In this document: positions 26,290 through 34,841 of the stretch, piece by piece
Numbering within the stretch: the first letter of the stretch is position 1
Layout of the letters: each line of letters begins with the position of its first letter
Assembly (NCBI GenBank): GCA_030427735.1
Contig: JAUIBP010000002.1
Span: forward strand, 62,001-126,000
DNA length: 64,000 bases
Origin: Bacteroidia bacterium
GTDB taxonomy: Bacteria; Bacteroidota; Bacteroidia; Flavobacteriales; Flavobacteriaceae
Reading direction: 5' to 3'
Position numbers and translations under genes: made by a program
Notes under the pieces: model-generated
The model's database searches: none
What the model saw: only the letters and a program-made list of their open reading frames with translations
What the model was told of the DNA's origin: nothing

Positions 26290-26424
26290 AAGGGGCTATC
26301 TCAAAAGTTAATTTTTCGTCAATCTGAATTTATTTCAGATTCTCATAATTATTGATTTTCAATATGGTGAGATTCTGTGTGAAGCACAGAATGACGCATT
26401 GTTAAACTTTTGAGATAGCCTCTT
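26290..26424. repeat. structured intergenic repeat, copy 1 (MITE/REP-like)
   Basis: An element of about 135 bases bounded by near-perfect inverted ends (GGCTATCTCAAAAGTT and its complement; about 20 bp in all with one or two mismatches). Internally there are two smaller palindromes (TCTGAA/TTCAGA; TTCTGTG/CACAGAA). A diverged second copy lies at 48104-48221. It fills the gap between convergent genes (cargo gene and queG), where its long outer stem could also terminate transcription from both sides. No coding capacity or transposase. Confidence 0.75.
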
Positions 26425-26428
26425 TCTA

Positions 26429-27349
26429 TTACTTTAAAAAATCAATATTGCGTTTTAAACCCGAAAATTTAGTACGTTTTACTGCCGATTTTTTAAATAC
26501 CTTTTTAAAGGTGTCTTCGGTAATTTCGTCCCAATCCTTCTTAGTCAGTTCTAACAAATCGGGATTCGGATTGAATAAGGGCTCATTATGCGGTTTCGAA
26601 AATCGATTCCACGGACAAACATCTTGGCAGACGTCACAACCAAACATCCAATCGTCCATTTTATCCCGAAATCCGGTAGGAATATTATCTTTTAGCTCAA
26701 TCGTTAAATACGAAATACACTTACTGCCATCGACCACATAAGGCGCTATAATCGCTTGGGTAGGACAAGCGTCTATACATTTAGTACAAGTACCGCAATG
26801 GTCTGTTGTTGGGCTATCGTATTCCAGTTCTAAGTCTACAATTAATTCGGCTATAAAATAAAACGATCCCACCTGCTGGGTTAATAAATTACTGTGTTTA
26901 CCAATCCATCCCAAACCACTTTTAGCCGCCCAAGCCTTATCTAAAACCGGAGCAGAATCTACAAAAGCGCGCCCGTTAACCTCGCCTATGTTTTCCTGAA
27001 TAGCATGTAATAATCCTTTAAGTTTATCTTTTATCACGAAATGATAATCGGTGCCGTAAGCATACTTTGAAAGCTTATAACTTTTAGTATTTTGAACTTG
27101 GGAAGGAAAATAATTCAGTATTAACGATATAACGCTCTTACTGCCTTCAACCAATTTGGTAGGATCTAAACGTTTATCGAAATGATTTTCCATGTACTGC
27201 ATTTGGCCGTTCATGTTATTGTTTAGCCAATTTTCTAAACGCGGTGCTTCAGTTTCTAAAAATTCAGCCTTGCTTATACCACACGACAAAAAACCGAGGC
27301 GTTTGGCTTCGGCTTTTATAAACTTAGTATATTCTTGTTTTACGCTCAC
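26429..27349 (-). CDS. queG: epoxyqueuosine reductase
   Basis: A 306-residue cobalamin-dependent iron-sulfur reductase that performs the last step of queuosine synthesis in tRNA. The N-terminal half contains [20 protein letters not shown] with the proposed catalytic aspartate. Two [4Fe-4S] cluster motifs follow: [12 protein letters not shown] and a final [11 protein letters not shown]. Its length matches short-form QueG proteins that lack the C-terminal HEAT domain. The start is GTG at 27349; an in-frame TAA lies four codons upstream and no usable ATG follows nearby. A TAnnTTTG match (TAATTTTG) sits only 4 bases before the GTG, too close for a normal leader, so I do not call it a promoter. 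Confidence 0.95.
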   Translation of the reverse strand: MSVKQEYTKFIKAEAKRLGFLSCGISKAEFLETEAPRLENWLNNNMNGQMQYMENHFDKRLDPTKLVEGSKSVISLILNYFPSQVQNTKSYKLSKYAYGTDYHFVIKDKLKGLLHAIQENIGEVNGRAFVDSAPVLDKAWAAKSGLGWIGKHSNLLTQQVGSFYFIAELIVDLELEYDSPTTDHCGTCTKCIDACPTQAIIAPYVVDGSKCISYLTIELKDNIPTGFRDKMDDWMFGCDVCQDVCPWNRFSKPHNEPLFNPNPDLLELTKKDWDEITEDTFKKVFKKSAVKRTKFSGLKRNIDFLK

Positions 27350-27485
27350 GAAGCAAAATTACAATTTTCAATCATGCAAATCCTAGATGAACTACATCCT
27401 AATAAAAACAACTAAAGAATTATATTGGAAATCCAGAATTTAGAGACGCTACAAATTAAAAACTAAAGACGGTATTTTGTTTACA

Positions 27486-28508
27486 CTAAAATAAACCGCC
27501 TTGAATGGCGCCACGGGTACGCCCCAGATGTTTATAAGCCAAATCGGTAACTTCGCGACCACGCGGTGTACGTACTATAAATCCTTGTTGGATTAAAAAA
27601 GGTTCGTAAACTTCCTCAATAGTTTCGGCACTTTCGCTTACTGAAGTTGCCAATGTAGTTAATCCTACTGGTCCGCCTTTAAATTTATCGATGATGGTGG
27701 TTAGGATTTTATTATCCATTTCATCTAAGCCATGGGCATCGACATTCAGAGCCTTTAAGCCAAACTTTGCAATAGGTAAATCTATGGTTCCGTTACCTTT
27801 TATTTCGGCGAAATCACGTACACGTCGTAATAAAGCATTAGCAATACGTGGAGTACCACGGCTTCGTCCTGCTATTTCTATAGCGGCCTCGAGGTCTATG
27901 GGTACATTTAAAATTTCGGAACTGCGCTGAACGATTGTAGACAACAATTCTGTGGAATAATACTGTAATCGGCTACTGATTCCAAAACGGGCGCGCATAG
28001 GCGCTGTAAGTAATCCAGAACGTGTTGTTGCACCAATTAATGTAAACGGATTTAAATGAATTTGAACTGTACGTGCATTCGGCCCAGATTCTATCATAAT
28101 ATCTATCTTGTAATCCTCCATTGCCGAATATAGATATTCTTCAACTACAGGGCTTAATCGGTGTATCTCGTCTATAAATAACACATCCCGTTCGTCGAGA
28201 TTGGTTAGCAATCCGGCCAAATCGCCAGGTTTGTCAAGCACTGGTCCTGAAGTTACTTTAATACCAACACCCAATTCGTTGGCCAAAATATGTGCTAAAG
28301 TGGTTTTACCTAAGCCAGGAGGGCCATGAAATAAGGTATGATCCAGAGCATCGCCACGTCTGTTAGCGGCTTCAACAAATACACTTAAATTTTCTAACAC
28401 CTGCTCCTGACCCGCAAAATCGCCAAACGACAAAGGTCTTAACGCTTTCTCTACATCCATTTCTTCTGCAGAAAAATGGTCTTTATTCGGATTCAAGTTC
28501 TCGTTCAT
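27486..28508 (-). CDS. ruvB: Holliday junction branch migration helicase RuvB
   Basis: A 340-residue AAA+ motor of normal length. Walker A is GPPGLGKTT (residues 62-70), Walker B is FIDEIHR (111-117), sensor 1 is in [10 protein letters not shown], the arginine-finger region is MRARFGIS, and the C-terminal winged helix includes [21 protein letters not shown]. RuvB hexamers pump DNA through Holliday junctions together with RuvA (encoded at 19.7-20.2 kb). A nuclease gene ends 58 bases upstream on the same strand. All catalytic motifs are intact. Confidence 0.97.
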   Translation of the reverse strand: MNENLNPNKDHFSAEEMDVEKALRPLSFGDFAGQEQVLENLSVFVEAANRRGDALDHTLFHGPPGLGKTTLAHILANELGVGIKVTSGPVLDKPGDLAGLLTNLDERDVLFIDEIHRLSPVVEEYLYSAMEDYKIDIMIESGPNARTVQIHLNPFTLIGATTRSGLLTAPMRARFGISSRLQYYSTELLSTIVQRSSEILNVPIDLEAAIEIAGRSRGTPRIANALLRRVRDFAEIKGNGTIDLPIAKFGLKALNVDAHGLDEMDNKILTTIIDKFKGGPVGLTTLATSVSESAETIEEVYEPFLIQQGFIVRTPRGREVTDLAYKHLGRTRGAIQGGLF

Positions 28509-28566
28509 AGTGTATTAAAATACAAAGAAAAGTAATATTTAATTAGGTTGAAAGAAATTAAAGGGA

Positions 28567-29364
28567 TTATCGGAACTGCCAATCTTTTAAATTGACTTCC
28601 GATTCTAACAGAAGCTCTAAACTATCAGACATTTTAGGAAAAAAATCGATGTGTGTTAAAGTTTCTATGGAATCGATAGGTACCGTAAAATCTTCTAAAC
28701 TGTAATGCGAAACAGGGGCATTTAGCATTAAAAACCCAATCATTTTAATTCGATCTGCAGAACCTTTGCCAACAATTTTATAAAATGTTTTGGGAACACT
28801 TACGCGTTCTTTGCCTATGGTTTTTAAACCAGGTTCTAGAACCCCGCCTGTAAATACCCAAACCGCACCGTTTTGTAAAGCCCATTGTCTAACCAGCTGC
28901 TCTAAGTCGTTCCATACACCCGCATTGAAGTTGTGATTTTGTGGACTAATATTACTGGTAAGAAAAGTTTCGAAGTAGGCCTTTTTGGAAAATTTTCTAT
29001 CGCCTGCAGGACATAAATGGCCTTTATCGTACCCTGAGTTTTTATAATTTCTCCAATCGGCTGATCTTGTTTTCACTTTAGGATCTTGTTCAAAAAAAGG
29101 TCTCTTAAGCTGTGTACTCACCACATCGGAAGCCTTTAGTTGATATGCTACCCATTCGGCTTGTTCGTGGTTTTCGTTATACGACAACGTATAATACGTG
29201 TGCCTATAGACTTGATGCGTTGTAGAAGTGGGTAAAACATCTTCAAGATCGATATCACTTGGCACTGTTGTAACTGCAGGAGCTTCATCTAAATTAAGAT
29301 AATATTCCCATGCATACACACCAACGATAACAATAACACCTATTATAGTCAACCACTTTTTCAT
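28567..29364 (-). CDS. DNA/RNA non-specific endonuclease, NucA-like, membrane-anchored
   Basis: A 265-residue protein from the ATG at 29364; a GTG one codon earlier is possible but less likely. A signal anchor (WLTIIGVIVIVGVYAWEYYL) precedes a beta-beta-alpha metal nuclease domain. The catalytic motif is DKGHLCPAGDRK, a variant of DRGH with the general-base histidine kept; the metal-binding Asn is in TSNISPQNHNFNAGVWNDLE. Such enzymes cut DNA and RNA outside the cytoplasm, often for nutrient scavenging. It has no tight operon partner: ruvB starts 58 bases downstream. Function is firm at family level. Confidence 0.9.
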   Translation of the reverse strand: MKKWLTIIGVIVIVGVYAWEYYLNLDEAPAVTTVPSDIDLEDVLPTSTTHQVYRHTYYTLSYNENHEQAEWVAYQLKASDVVSTQLKRPFFEQDPKVKTRSADWRNYKNSGYDKGHLCPAGDRKFSKKAYFETFLTSNISPQNHNFNAGVWNDLEQLVRQWALQNGAVWVFTGGVLEPGLKTIGKERVSVPKTFYKIVGKGSADRIKMIGFLMLNAPVSHYSLEDFTVPIDSIETLTHIDFFPKMSDSLELLLESEVNLKDWQFR

Positions 29365-29379
29365 CACTCTAACTTACAA

Positions 29380-29414
29380 AAAAAGCCTTTTCAAAATTTT
29401 TGAAAAGGCTTTTT
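29380..29414. terminator. strong terminator after the act-cox operon
   Basis: A 17-bp near-complete palindrome (core AAAGCCTTTTC/GAAAAGGCTTT) with A and T runs at its base. It lies 19 bases after the cox1 stop on the minus strand and ends the 11.6-kb ActABCDEF-Cox operon. Confidence 0.88.
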
Positions 29415-29433
29415 ATATTGTTTAAGCATATAA

Positions 29434-31224
29434 TTAATGCTGTAATTCTTCTTCTCCTTCTTTTAAAGGTACGTTCTGTGGCACAAAATCTACATCGTGA
29501 CCTGGTTTACTATAATCGTAAGCCCAACGGTGTACAGTTGGCAATTCGCCTGGCCAGTTTCCGTGAATATGCTCTACAGGAGTGGTCCACTCTAAAGTTG
29601 TAGATCTCCAAGGGTTTTGCGTGGCTTTCTTTCCAAAGAACATGCTAACAAAGAAATTGTATAAAAATACGATTTGGAAGGCACCTCCCACTAAAGCAAA
29701 AATGGTAATTACTTTGTTAACATCTGCTAAATCGTCGAATAATGGGAAGTTTGAGTTTGTGTAATAACGTCTAGGTAAACCAGCCATACCGATAAAATGC
29801 ATTGGGAAGAATACTCCGTAAGCACAAACTGCAGTTACCCAAAAGTGAATATAGCCTAAGTTTTTATTCATCATACGTCCAAACATTTTAGGATACCAGT
29901 GGTACACCCCAGCAAACATTCCGTAAAGTGCAGATATACCCATTACTAAGTGGAAGTGAGCAATAACGAAATACGTATCGTGAACATTAATATCTAAAGC
30001 ACTATCACCTAAAATGATACCTGTTAAACCACCTGTTATAAATGTTGATACGAAACCAATCGAGAATAACATGGCAGTATTCATTTGTATATTACCTTTC
30101 CAAATTGTAGTAATCCAGTTAAACGCTTTTACAGCAGATGGAATTGCAATTAATAAAGTGGTAAATGTAAATACAGATCCTAAGAATGGATTCATACCAG
30201 AGATAAACATATGGTGACCCCAAACTATAGTTGATAAAAAGGCAATCGCTAAAATAGAAGCAATCATAGCACGGTAACCAAAAATAGGTTTACGTGAGTT
30301 TGCAGCCATAATTTCTGAAACTAATCCCATTGCAGGTAAAATTACAATATATACCTCTGGGTGACCTAAGAACCAAAATAAGTGTTCGAATAATACTGGA
30401 GATCCTCCTTGGTAATGTAATACTTCACCTTGTATAAAGATATCTGATAAGAAGAATGATGTTCCAAAACTTCTATCCATGATTAATAACAACGCAGCAG
30501 ATAATAATACTGGGAACGATACAATACCAATAATAGCTGTTACAAAAAATGCCCAAATGGTAAGTGGAAGTCTTGTCATAGACATTCCTTTTGTACGTAA
30601 GTTTAATACCGTTACTACATAGTTTAAAGATCCTAATAACGACGACGCAATGAACAATGCCATAGACACTAACCATAAAGTCATACCCATACCAGAACCT
30701 CCTTGTGCCATTGGTAAAGCACTTAATGGCGGATAAATAGTCCAACCAGCAGCAGCAGGTCCAGCTTCAACAAATAGCGACGATATCATTACAATACTAG
30801 ATAAAAAGAATAACCAGTACGATACCATGTTTAAGAAACCTGATGCCATATCGCGTGCACCAATTTGCAACGGAATTAATAAGTTACTAAAGGTCCCACT
30901 TAATCCGGCTGTTAATACAAAAAATACCATGATTGTACCATGTATCGTAACCAAAGCCAAGTAAATATCTGCATCCATTACTCCTTCTGGAGCCCATTTG
31001 CCTAAAAGGGCTTCAAATAATACATTCGGCTCTTCTGGCCAAGCAATTTGCATACGGAACATAAGAGACATCATAATCCCTATAACTCCCATTATAGTAC
31101 CTGTTATTAAATATTGTTTAGAGATCATTTTATGATCTGTACTAAATATATATTTGGTAACGAAAGTCTCTTTATGATGATGTCCGTGGTCTTCGTGAGC
31201 GTGAGTATCTGCGTGTGCTGACAT
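29434..31224 (-). CDS. cytochrome c oxidase subunit I
   Basis: A 596-residue catalytic subunit with twelve helices. The low-spin heme ligand is H95 (LVTIHGTIMVFF). The CuB site is seen in WFLGHPEVYIVILP (with the cross-linked Tyr) and WGHHMF, and heme ligands are in HDTYFVIAHFHLVMG. The reaction is four-electron reduction of oxygen coupled to proton pumping. The first 17 residues hold seven histidines (HADTHAHEDHGHHH), an extension not needed for catalysis. It is the last gene of the act-cox operon, 35 bases after cox2. Subunits III and IV are in a different operon at 4.8-6.8 kb. Confidence 0.97.
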   Translation of the reverse strand: MSAHADTHAHEDHGHHHKETFVTKYIFSTDHKMISKQYLITGTIMGVIGIMMSLMFRMQIAWPEEPNVLFEALLGKWAPEGVMDADIYLALVTIHGTIMVFFVLTAGLSGTFSNLLIPLQIGARDMASGFLNMVSYWLFFLSSIVMISSLFVEAGPAAAGWTIYPPLSALPMAQGGSGMGMTLWLVSMALFIASSLLGSLNYVVTVLNLRTKGMSMTRLPLTIWAFFVTAIIGIVSFPVLLSAALLLIMDRSFGTSFFLSDIFIQGEVLHYQGGSPVLFEHLFWFLGHPEVYIVILPAMGLVSEIMAANSRKPIFGYRAMIASILAIAFLSTIVWGHHMFISGMNPFLGSVFTFTTLLIAIPSAVKAFNWITTIWKGNIQMNTAMLFSIGFVSTFITGGLTGIILGDSALDINVHDTYFVIAHFHLVMGISALYGMFAGVYHWYPKMFGRMMNKNLGYIHFWVTAVCAYGVFFPMHFIGMAGLPRRYYTNSNFPLFDDLADVNKVITIFALVGGAFQIVFLYNFFVSMFFGKKATQNPWRSTTLEWTTPVEHIHGNWPGELPTVHRWAYDYSKPGHDVDFVPQNVPLKEGEEELQH

Positions 31225-31259
31225 AATCTAATATCGTTTTTTAAATCTTAATGTATTGT

Positions 31260-32333
31260 TTAGTTAGTAACTAGTGAATTCTTAAATGTTTTTTGCTCTT
31301 TTAACCAAGCTTCGTAATCTTCTTGAGACTCCACTATTATTTTCATTTGCATGTTATAATGCGACTTTCCACAAATTTTATTACAAAGTAATAAATAATC
31401 AAATTCGTAAGGGTCTAAAGCTTCGCCTCCTTCGGCTACTAAAGCTTTACTATTTTCCTGACGAATTTTATTAATGTTAGCTACTTTGTCTACAATATCT
31501 GGGTTCTGACGCATTTCTGCAGTGGTTACCGTAGGTGTAAAGCTAAATTGTGTAATCATACCTGGTACACAGTTCATCTGCGCTCTAAAATGCGGCATGT
31601 AAGCAGAGTGTAATACATCTTGCGAACGCATTTTAAACAAGATTGGCTTTCCTACTGGTAAATGCAACTCCGAAGTAATAACATCGTCTTGACCATTAGG
31701 ATCTGATTCGTCTAAACCTAAAATGTTAGCTTTATCGATATTTATTAATCTTACGTTAGCATCACCTAAAGTATTATCGTTACCAGCATATCTTGCCTTC
31801 CAGTTAAACTGTTGTGCGTAAAGCTCGATAACTATTGGATCGTCTTCTTCATTAATATTCATAATACTCGTCCAAGTAAACAATCCATAAATAATTAAAC
31901 CTGCTAAAGTAATTACTGGAATAATTGTCCAAATGGCTTCTAAGGTATTATTATCGGCATAGAATAATGCTTTTTTACCTTTTTCACCTTTATATTTAAA
32001 CGCGAAATAGTGTAATAAAAACTGAGTTAAAGTTTGAACGATAAAAATAATTACCAAAGAGATAATCATTAAGTTATCTATACCAGGCCCGTGTTCTGAA
32101 GCCGAGTTAGATAATAAAGGTAAATCGCCCCATTTTACCACACAAACAATAGTAATTATATAAATGAAGGCTAAAAAGCCCATCATTAAATAGCCATTTA
32201 AATTATTGTCTTTATCGGTAGCTACTTGGTTATTTTCTCCTAACCCTACTTGCGATAAGTCGAAAATTTTAACCATTTGCCAAATGGCTATTAAAATAAA
32301 TACTAAAACTAAAATTGTTAATAAAGCAGTCAT
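31260..32333 (-). CDS. cytochrome c oxidase subunit II
   Basis: A 357-residue subunit with an additional N-terminal helix (residues 1-20), a hairpin of membrane helices (about 45-68, 88-112 and 130-152) and a periplasmic cupredoxin domain. CuA ligands are present: HSAYMPHFRAQM, and C-N-K-I-C-G-K-S-H-Y-N-M. The position usually held by Glu between the two cysteines (C-x-E-x-C) is Lys here; since that residue binds through its backbone carbonyl, the site can remain intact. No fused cytochrome c domain is present, in keeping with electron delivery from ActE or ActA in an alternative complex III-oxidase supercomplex. cox1 follows after 35 bases. Confidence 0.96.
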   Translation of the reverse strand: MTALLTILVLVFILIAIWQMVKIFDLSQVGLGENNQVATDKDNNLNGYLMMGFLAFIYIITIVCVVKWGDLPLLSNSASEHGPGIDNLMIISLVIIFIVQTLTQFLLHYFAFKYKGEKGKKALFYADNNTLEAIWTIIPVITLAGLIIYGLFTWTSIMNINEEDDPIVIELYAQQFNWKARYAGNDNTLGDANVRLINIDKANILGLDESDPNGQDDVITSELHLPVGKPILFKMRSQDVLHSAYMPHFRAQMNCVPGMITQFSFTPTVTTAEMRQNPDIVDKVANINKIRQENSKALVAEGGEALDPYEFDYLLLCNKICGKSHYNMQMKIIVESQEDYEAWLKEQKTFKNSLVTN

Positions 32334-32360
32334 CGTCGTTGTTCGTCTTTATATTTCTTA

Positions 32361-33707
32361 TTAATAATGGAAATGTTCGCTTTCTTTAATGTATGGGTTT
32401 CCTTTTGCTAATAAAGGTGCTTTAGATAGTGCTGTAAACACGATAAATATAAACAATCCAGCAAAAAGTAAGATAGAACCTATTTCCGGAATTCCTATAA
32501 ACCATCTGTCTCCTACTGTTGCAGGCATGATCATGTTAAAGATATCGATATAATGACCAAATAAGATAACTAAACCAGCCATAACTACAAACCAAGGAAT
32601 ACGTTTGTAATCGCTATTCATTAAAATTAATAATGGGAATAAGAAGTTTAACACCAACATACCAAAGAATGGCAATTTGTAATCTTCAATTCTAGTTACA
32701 AAGTAAGTTACTTCTTCAGGAATGTTTGAATACCAAATTAACATGAACTGAGAGAACCATAAGTAGGTCCAGAAAATGCTAATACCAAACATAAATTTAG
32801 CTAAATCGTGTAAATGGCTATCGTTTACAAAAGGTAATAAGTCTTTAGACTTTAAGTACATAGTTATTAAAGCAATAACCGTAATACCACTTACAAACAT
32901 ACTTGCAAATACATACCAACCAAATAAAGTAGAGAACCAGTGAGGATCTACACTCATAATCCAATCCCAAGACATCATAGACTCCGAATAAATGAAGAAT
33001 ACTAAAAACCCAGCGGCAATTCTAAACGATCTTTTAAAGTTAGAATTATCGGTAGCTTCGTCTTGTGCCAAAGAGAATTTACGTGCAAAGTGACGGTAAG
33101 TTGCCCAACCCGCAATAAAAATTAAACCACGAATTGCAAAAGCTGGTAAATTTAACCAACCTGATTTTCCTTGGATTAATTCGTCGTGAGCCACAACTTC
33201 TGGATCCATCCAAACAAAAATGTTATAATGTCCTATTGTTCCAGATGCTACAGCTATTAATAAAACTATTATAGCACCAGGCAATAAGTAAGCTGTTATA
33301 CCCTCCATTACTCTAAAAAGTACAGGCGACCAACCTGCTTGGGCAGCAAATTGTATGGCATAGAAAGCCAAAACACCTAAAGCAATCATCATAAAAAAGA
33401 AAGCAGCTACATACAAAGCAGACCATGGTCGGTTTGCTAATTGATGTTGTACGTGTTTCGCATGTTCATCGCCATGATGTGCATCGGCTTCTGCATGCGC
33501 AGCTTCACCGTGATTGTCGTGAGCATCTACAGCATGTGTTGTTGCTGCTTCATGGCCACCTCCGTGATGAGCAGACTCCTCGGCAAGCATTGTTTTAACT
33601 TCTTCTAAAGATTTATGAGAAGACATAAAACCATATCCAACACCCAATATACCTAGAATTATTAGTGCGAAAGAAAATGTCCTTAATTTATTTGAAAATG
33701 TGTACAT
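32361..33707 (-). CDS. actF: alternative complex III subunit ActF (quinol:cytochrome c oxidoreductase membrane subunit 2)
   Basis: A 448-residue membrane protein with about ten helices, related to the NrfD/PsrC-like ActC. Residues 47-88, between helix 1 and helix 2, hold twelve histidines in a Gly/Ala/Asp-rich stretch. Later helices contain ESMMSWDWIMSVDPHWFSTLFGW, typical of the family. In solved supercomplexes ActF forms a pseudo-symmetric half-channel with ActC. It is 27 bases upstream of cox2 and 27 bases downstream of actE, so the operon continues into the oxidase. The His-rich loop is not part of the functional core and may bind metal. Confidence 0.95.
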   Translation of the reverse strand: MYTFSNKLRTFSFALIILGILGVGYGFMSSHKSLEEVKTMLAEESAHHGGGHEAATTHAVDAHDNHGEAAHAEADAHHGDEHAKHVQHQLANRPWSALYVAAFFFMMIALGVLAFYAIQFAAQAGWSPVLFRVMEGITAYLLPGAIIVLLIAVASGTIGHYNIFVWMDPEVVAHDELIQGKSGWLNLPAFAIRGLIFIAGWATYRHFARKFSLAQDEATDNSNFKRSFRIAAGFLVFFIYSESMMSWDWIMSVDPHWFSTLFGWYVFASMFVSGITVIALITMYLKSKDLLPFVNDSHLHDLAKFMFGISIFWTYLWFSQFMLIWYSNIPEEVTYFVTRIEDYKLPFFGMLVLNFLFPLLILMNSDYKRIPWFVVMAGLVILFGHYIDIFNMIMPATVGDRWFIGIPEIGSILLFAGLFIFIVFTALSKAPLLAKGNPYIKESEHFHY

Positions 33708-33734
33708 ATCTATATATAATCTTATCTAATCGAC

Positions 33735-34292
33735 TTACTTTTCTAAATCTGCTTTTAACTGAAGTACATAAGCAACAACTTGCCAACGTTCTTCTTCGTT
33801 TAACTGATTTTTATAGGACCCCATGGCGTTTTTACCATAATAAATAGTATGGTAAATACTTCCTGCTGTAATTGCTCTACCAGCATCATCGTATTTAGGA
33901 ACACCTAATATTTTTTCTCTTTTAACTAAAGCACCTTGGCCATCGCCTTTAACACCGTGACAAATGCCACAGTAAATATTGTAAAGGTCTTTACCACGTG
34001 TTACATCTATTTGCGTAGAATCTAAAGGATTCATTAAAGTTTCTTTTGCTAAAGCGAATCCGTCTGCATCGTTTGCATACTCGAAAGGTAAATGACCTCT
34101 GGCTACGGCACCATCTGCAGGTAATTGAGCTTCTACACCATTTCTAAAAGCAGTAGATTCACTATACGCTTCGTAACCCACAGATTCGTACATGTTAGGC
34201 ATGAATTGATAGTTTGGTCTGCTATCCTTCTTACAAGACACTGCAGATATTAAAACTACGGCTATTGCAATTATTTTTATTAAGCTTTTCAT
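33735..34292 (-). CDS. actE: alternative complex III subunit ActE, monoheme cytochrome c lipoprotein
   Basis: A 185-residue lipoprotein: signal peptide ending in the lipobox ISAVSC with the acylated cysteine at C20. A single class I cytochrome c domain has the heme-binding site C108-G-I-C-H112 and a probable distal methionine in the NAMGSYK segment. ActE carries electrons from the Fe-S and multiheme subunits toward the oxidase. It lies between actD (9-base gap) and actF (27 bases). Confidence 0.95.
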   Translation of the reverse strand: MKSLIKIIAIAVVLISAVSCKKDSRPNYQFMPNMYESVGYEAYSESTAFRNGVEAQLPADGAVARGHLPFEYANDADGFALAKETLMNPLDSTQIDVTRGKDLYNIYCGICHGVKGDGQGALVKREKILGVPKYDDAGRAITAGSIYHTIYYGKNAMGSYKNQLNEEERWQVVAYVLQLKADLEK

Positions 34293-34301
34293 TGGTTTAT
34301 T

Positions 34302-34832
34302 TTAATGCGCTTTATCTACTAATTTTATTTCTACAGCTCCAGTTTCCTTTAACAAGTCAGACAATTCAGTCTCGTTGTTATGCACAGGAATTTCCATTAA
34401 AAAATGGTCGTCTGTGGTTCTTGGATCTGGGTTTTCTGCACTTTTAAAAGGCCACATTCTACTGCGTAAATAAAATGTTATTACCATTAAGTGAGCTGCA
34501 AAAAACACCGTTAATTCGAACATAATTGGCACGAAGGCTGGCATGTTCTCTAAGTAACTAAAGCTAGGTTTACCACCTATGTTTTGTGGCCAATCCTCTA
34601 TCATAATAAAATTCATCATGGTAGTGGCTACAGTTAAACCAATACATCCGTAAATAAAGGCACATATTGCTAAACGTGTTGGCGCTAAGCCCATAGCTTT
34701 ATCTAAACCGTGAACTGGAAAAGGTGTGTATATTTCTTCTATATGATGTTTAGCCGCTTTAACTTGTTTAACAGCCGACATTAAAACATCATCATCGGTA
34801 TAAATAGCGTGAATAACTTTTGAAGATTCCAT
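34302..34832 (-). CDS. actD: alternative complex III subunit ActD (DUF3341)
   Basis: A 176-residue protein with an N-terminal soluble part and two membrane helices (residues about 52-76 and 97-120). The family signature VKAAKHHIEEIYTPFPVHGLD is at residues 26-46, followed by RLAICAFIYGCIG and ENMPAFVPIMFELTVFFAA. ActD is a structural membrane subunit that contacts ActC and has no cofactor. Gaps of 9 bases to the genes on both sides show a compact operon. Confidence 0.95.
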   Translation of the reverse strand: MESSKVIHAIYTDDDVLMSAVKQVKAAKHHIEEIYTPFPVHGLDKAMGLAPTRLAICAFIYGCIGLTVATTMMNFIMIEDWPQNIGGKPSFSYLENMPAFVPIMFELTVFFAAHLMVITFYLRSRMWPFKSAENPDPRTTDDHFLMEIPVHNNETELSDLLKETGAVEIKLVDKAH

Positions 34833-34841
34833 ATGCTACTC

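Noticed and set aside
27354-27361. TAATTTTG as promoter of queG
   Set aside because: It is only 4 bases before the GTG start, so the transcript would start inside the gene; no TTG at a suitable distance.
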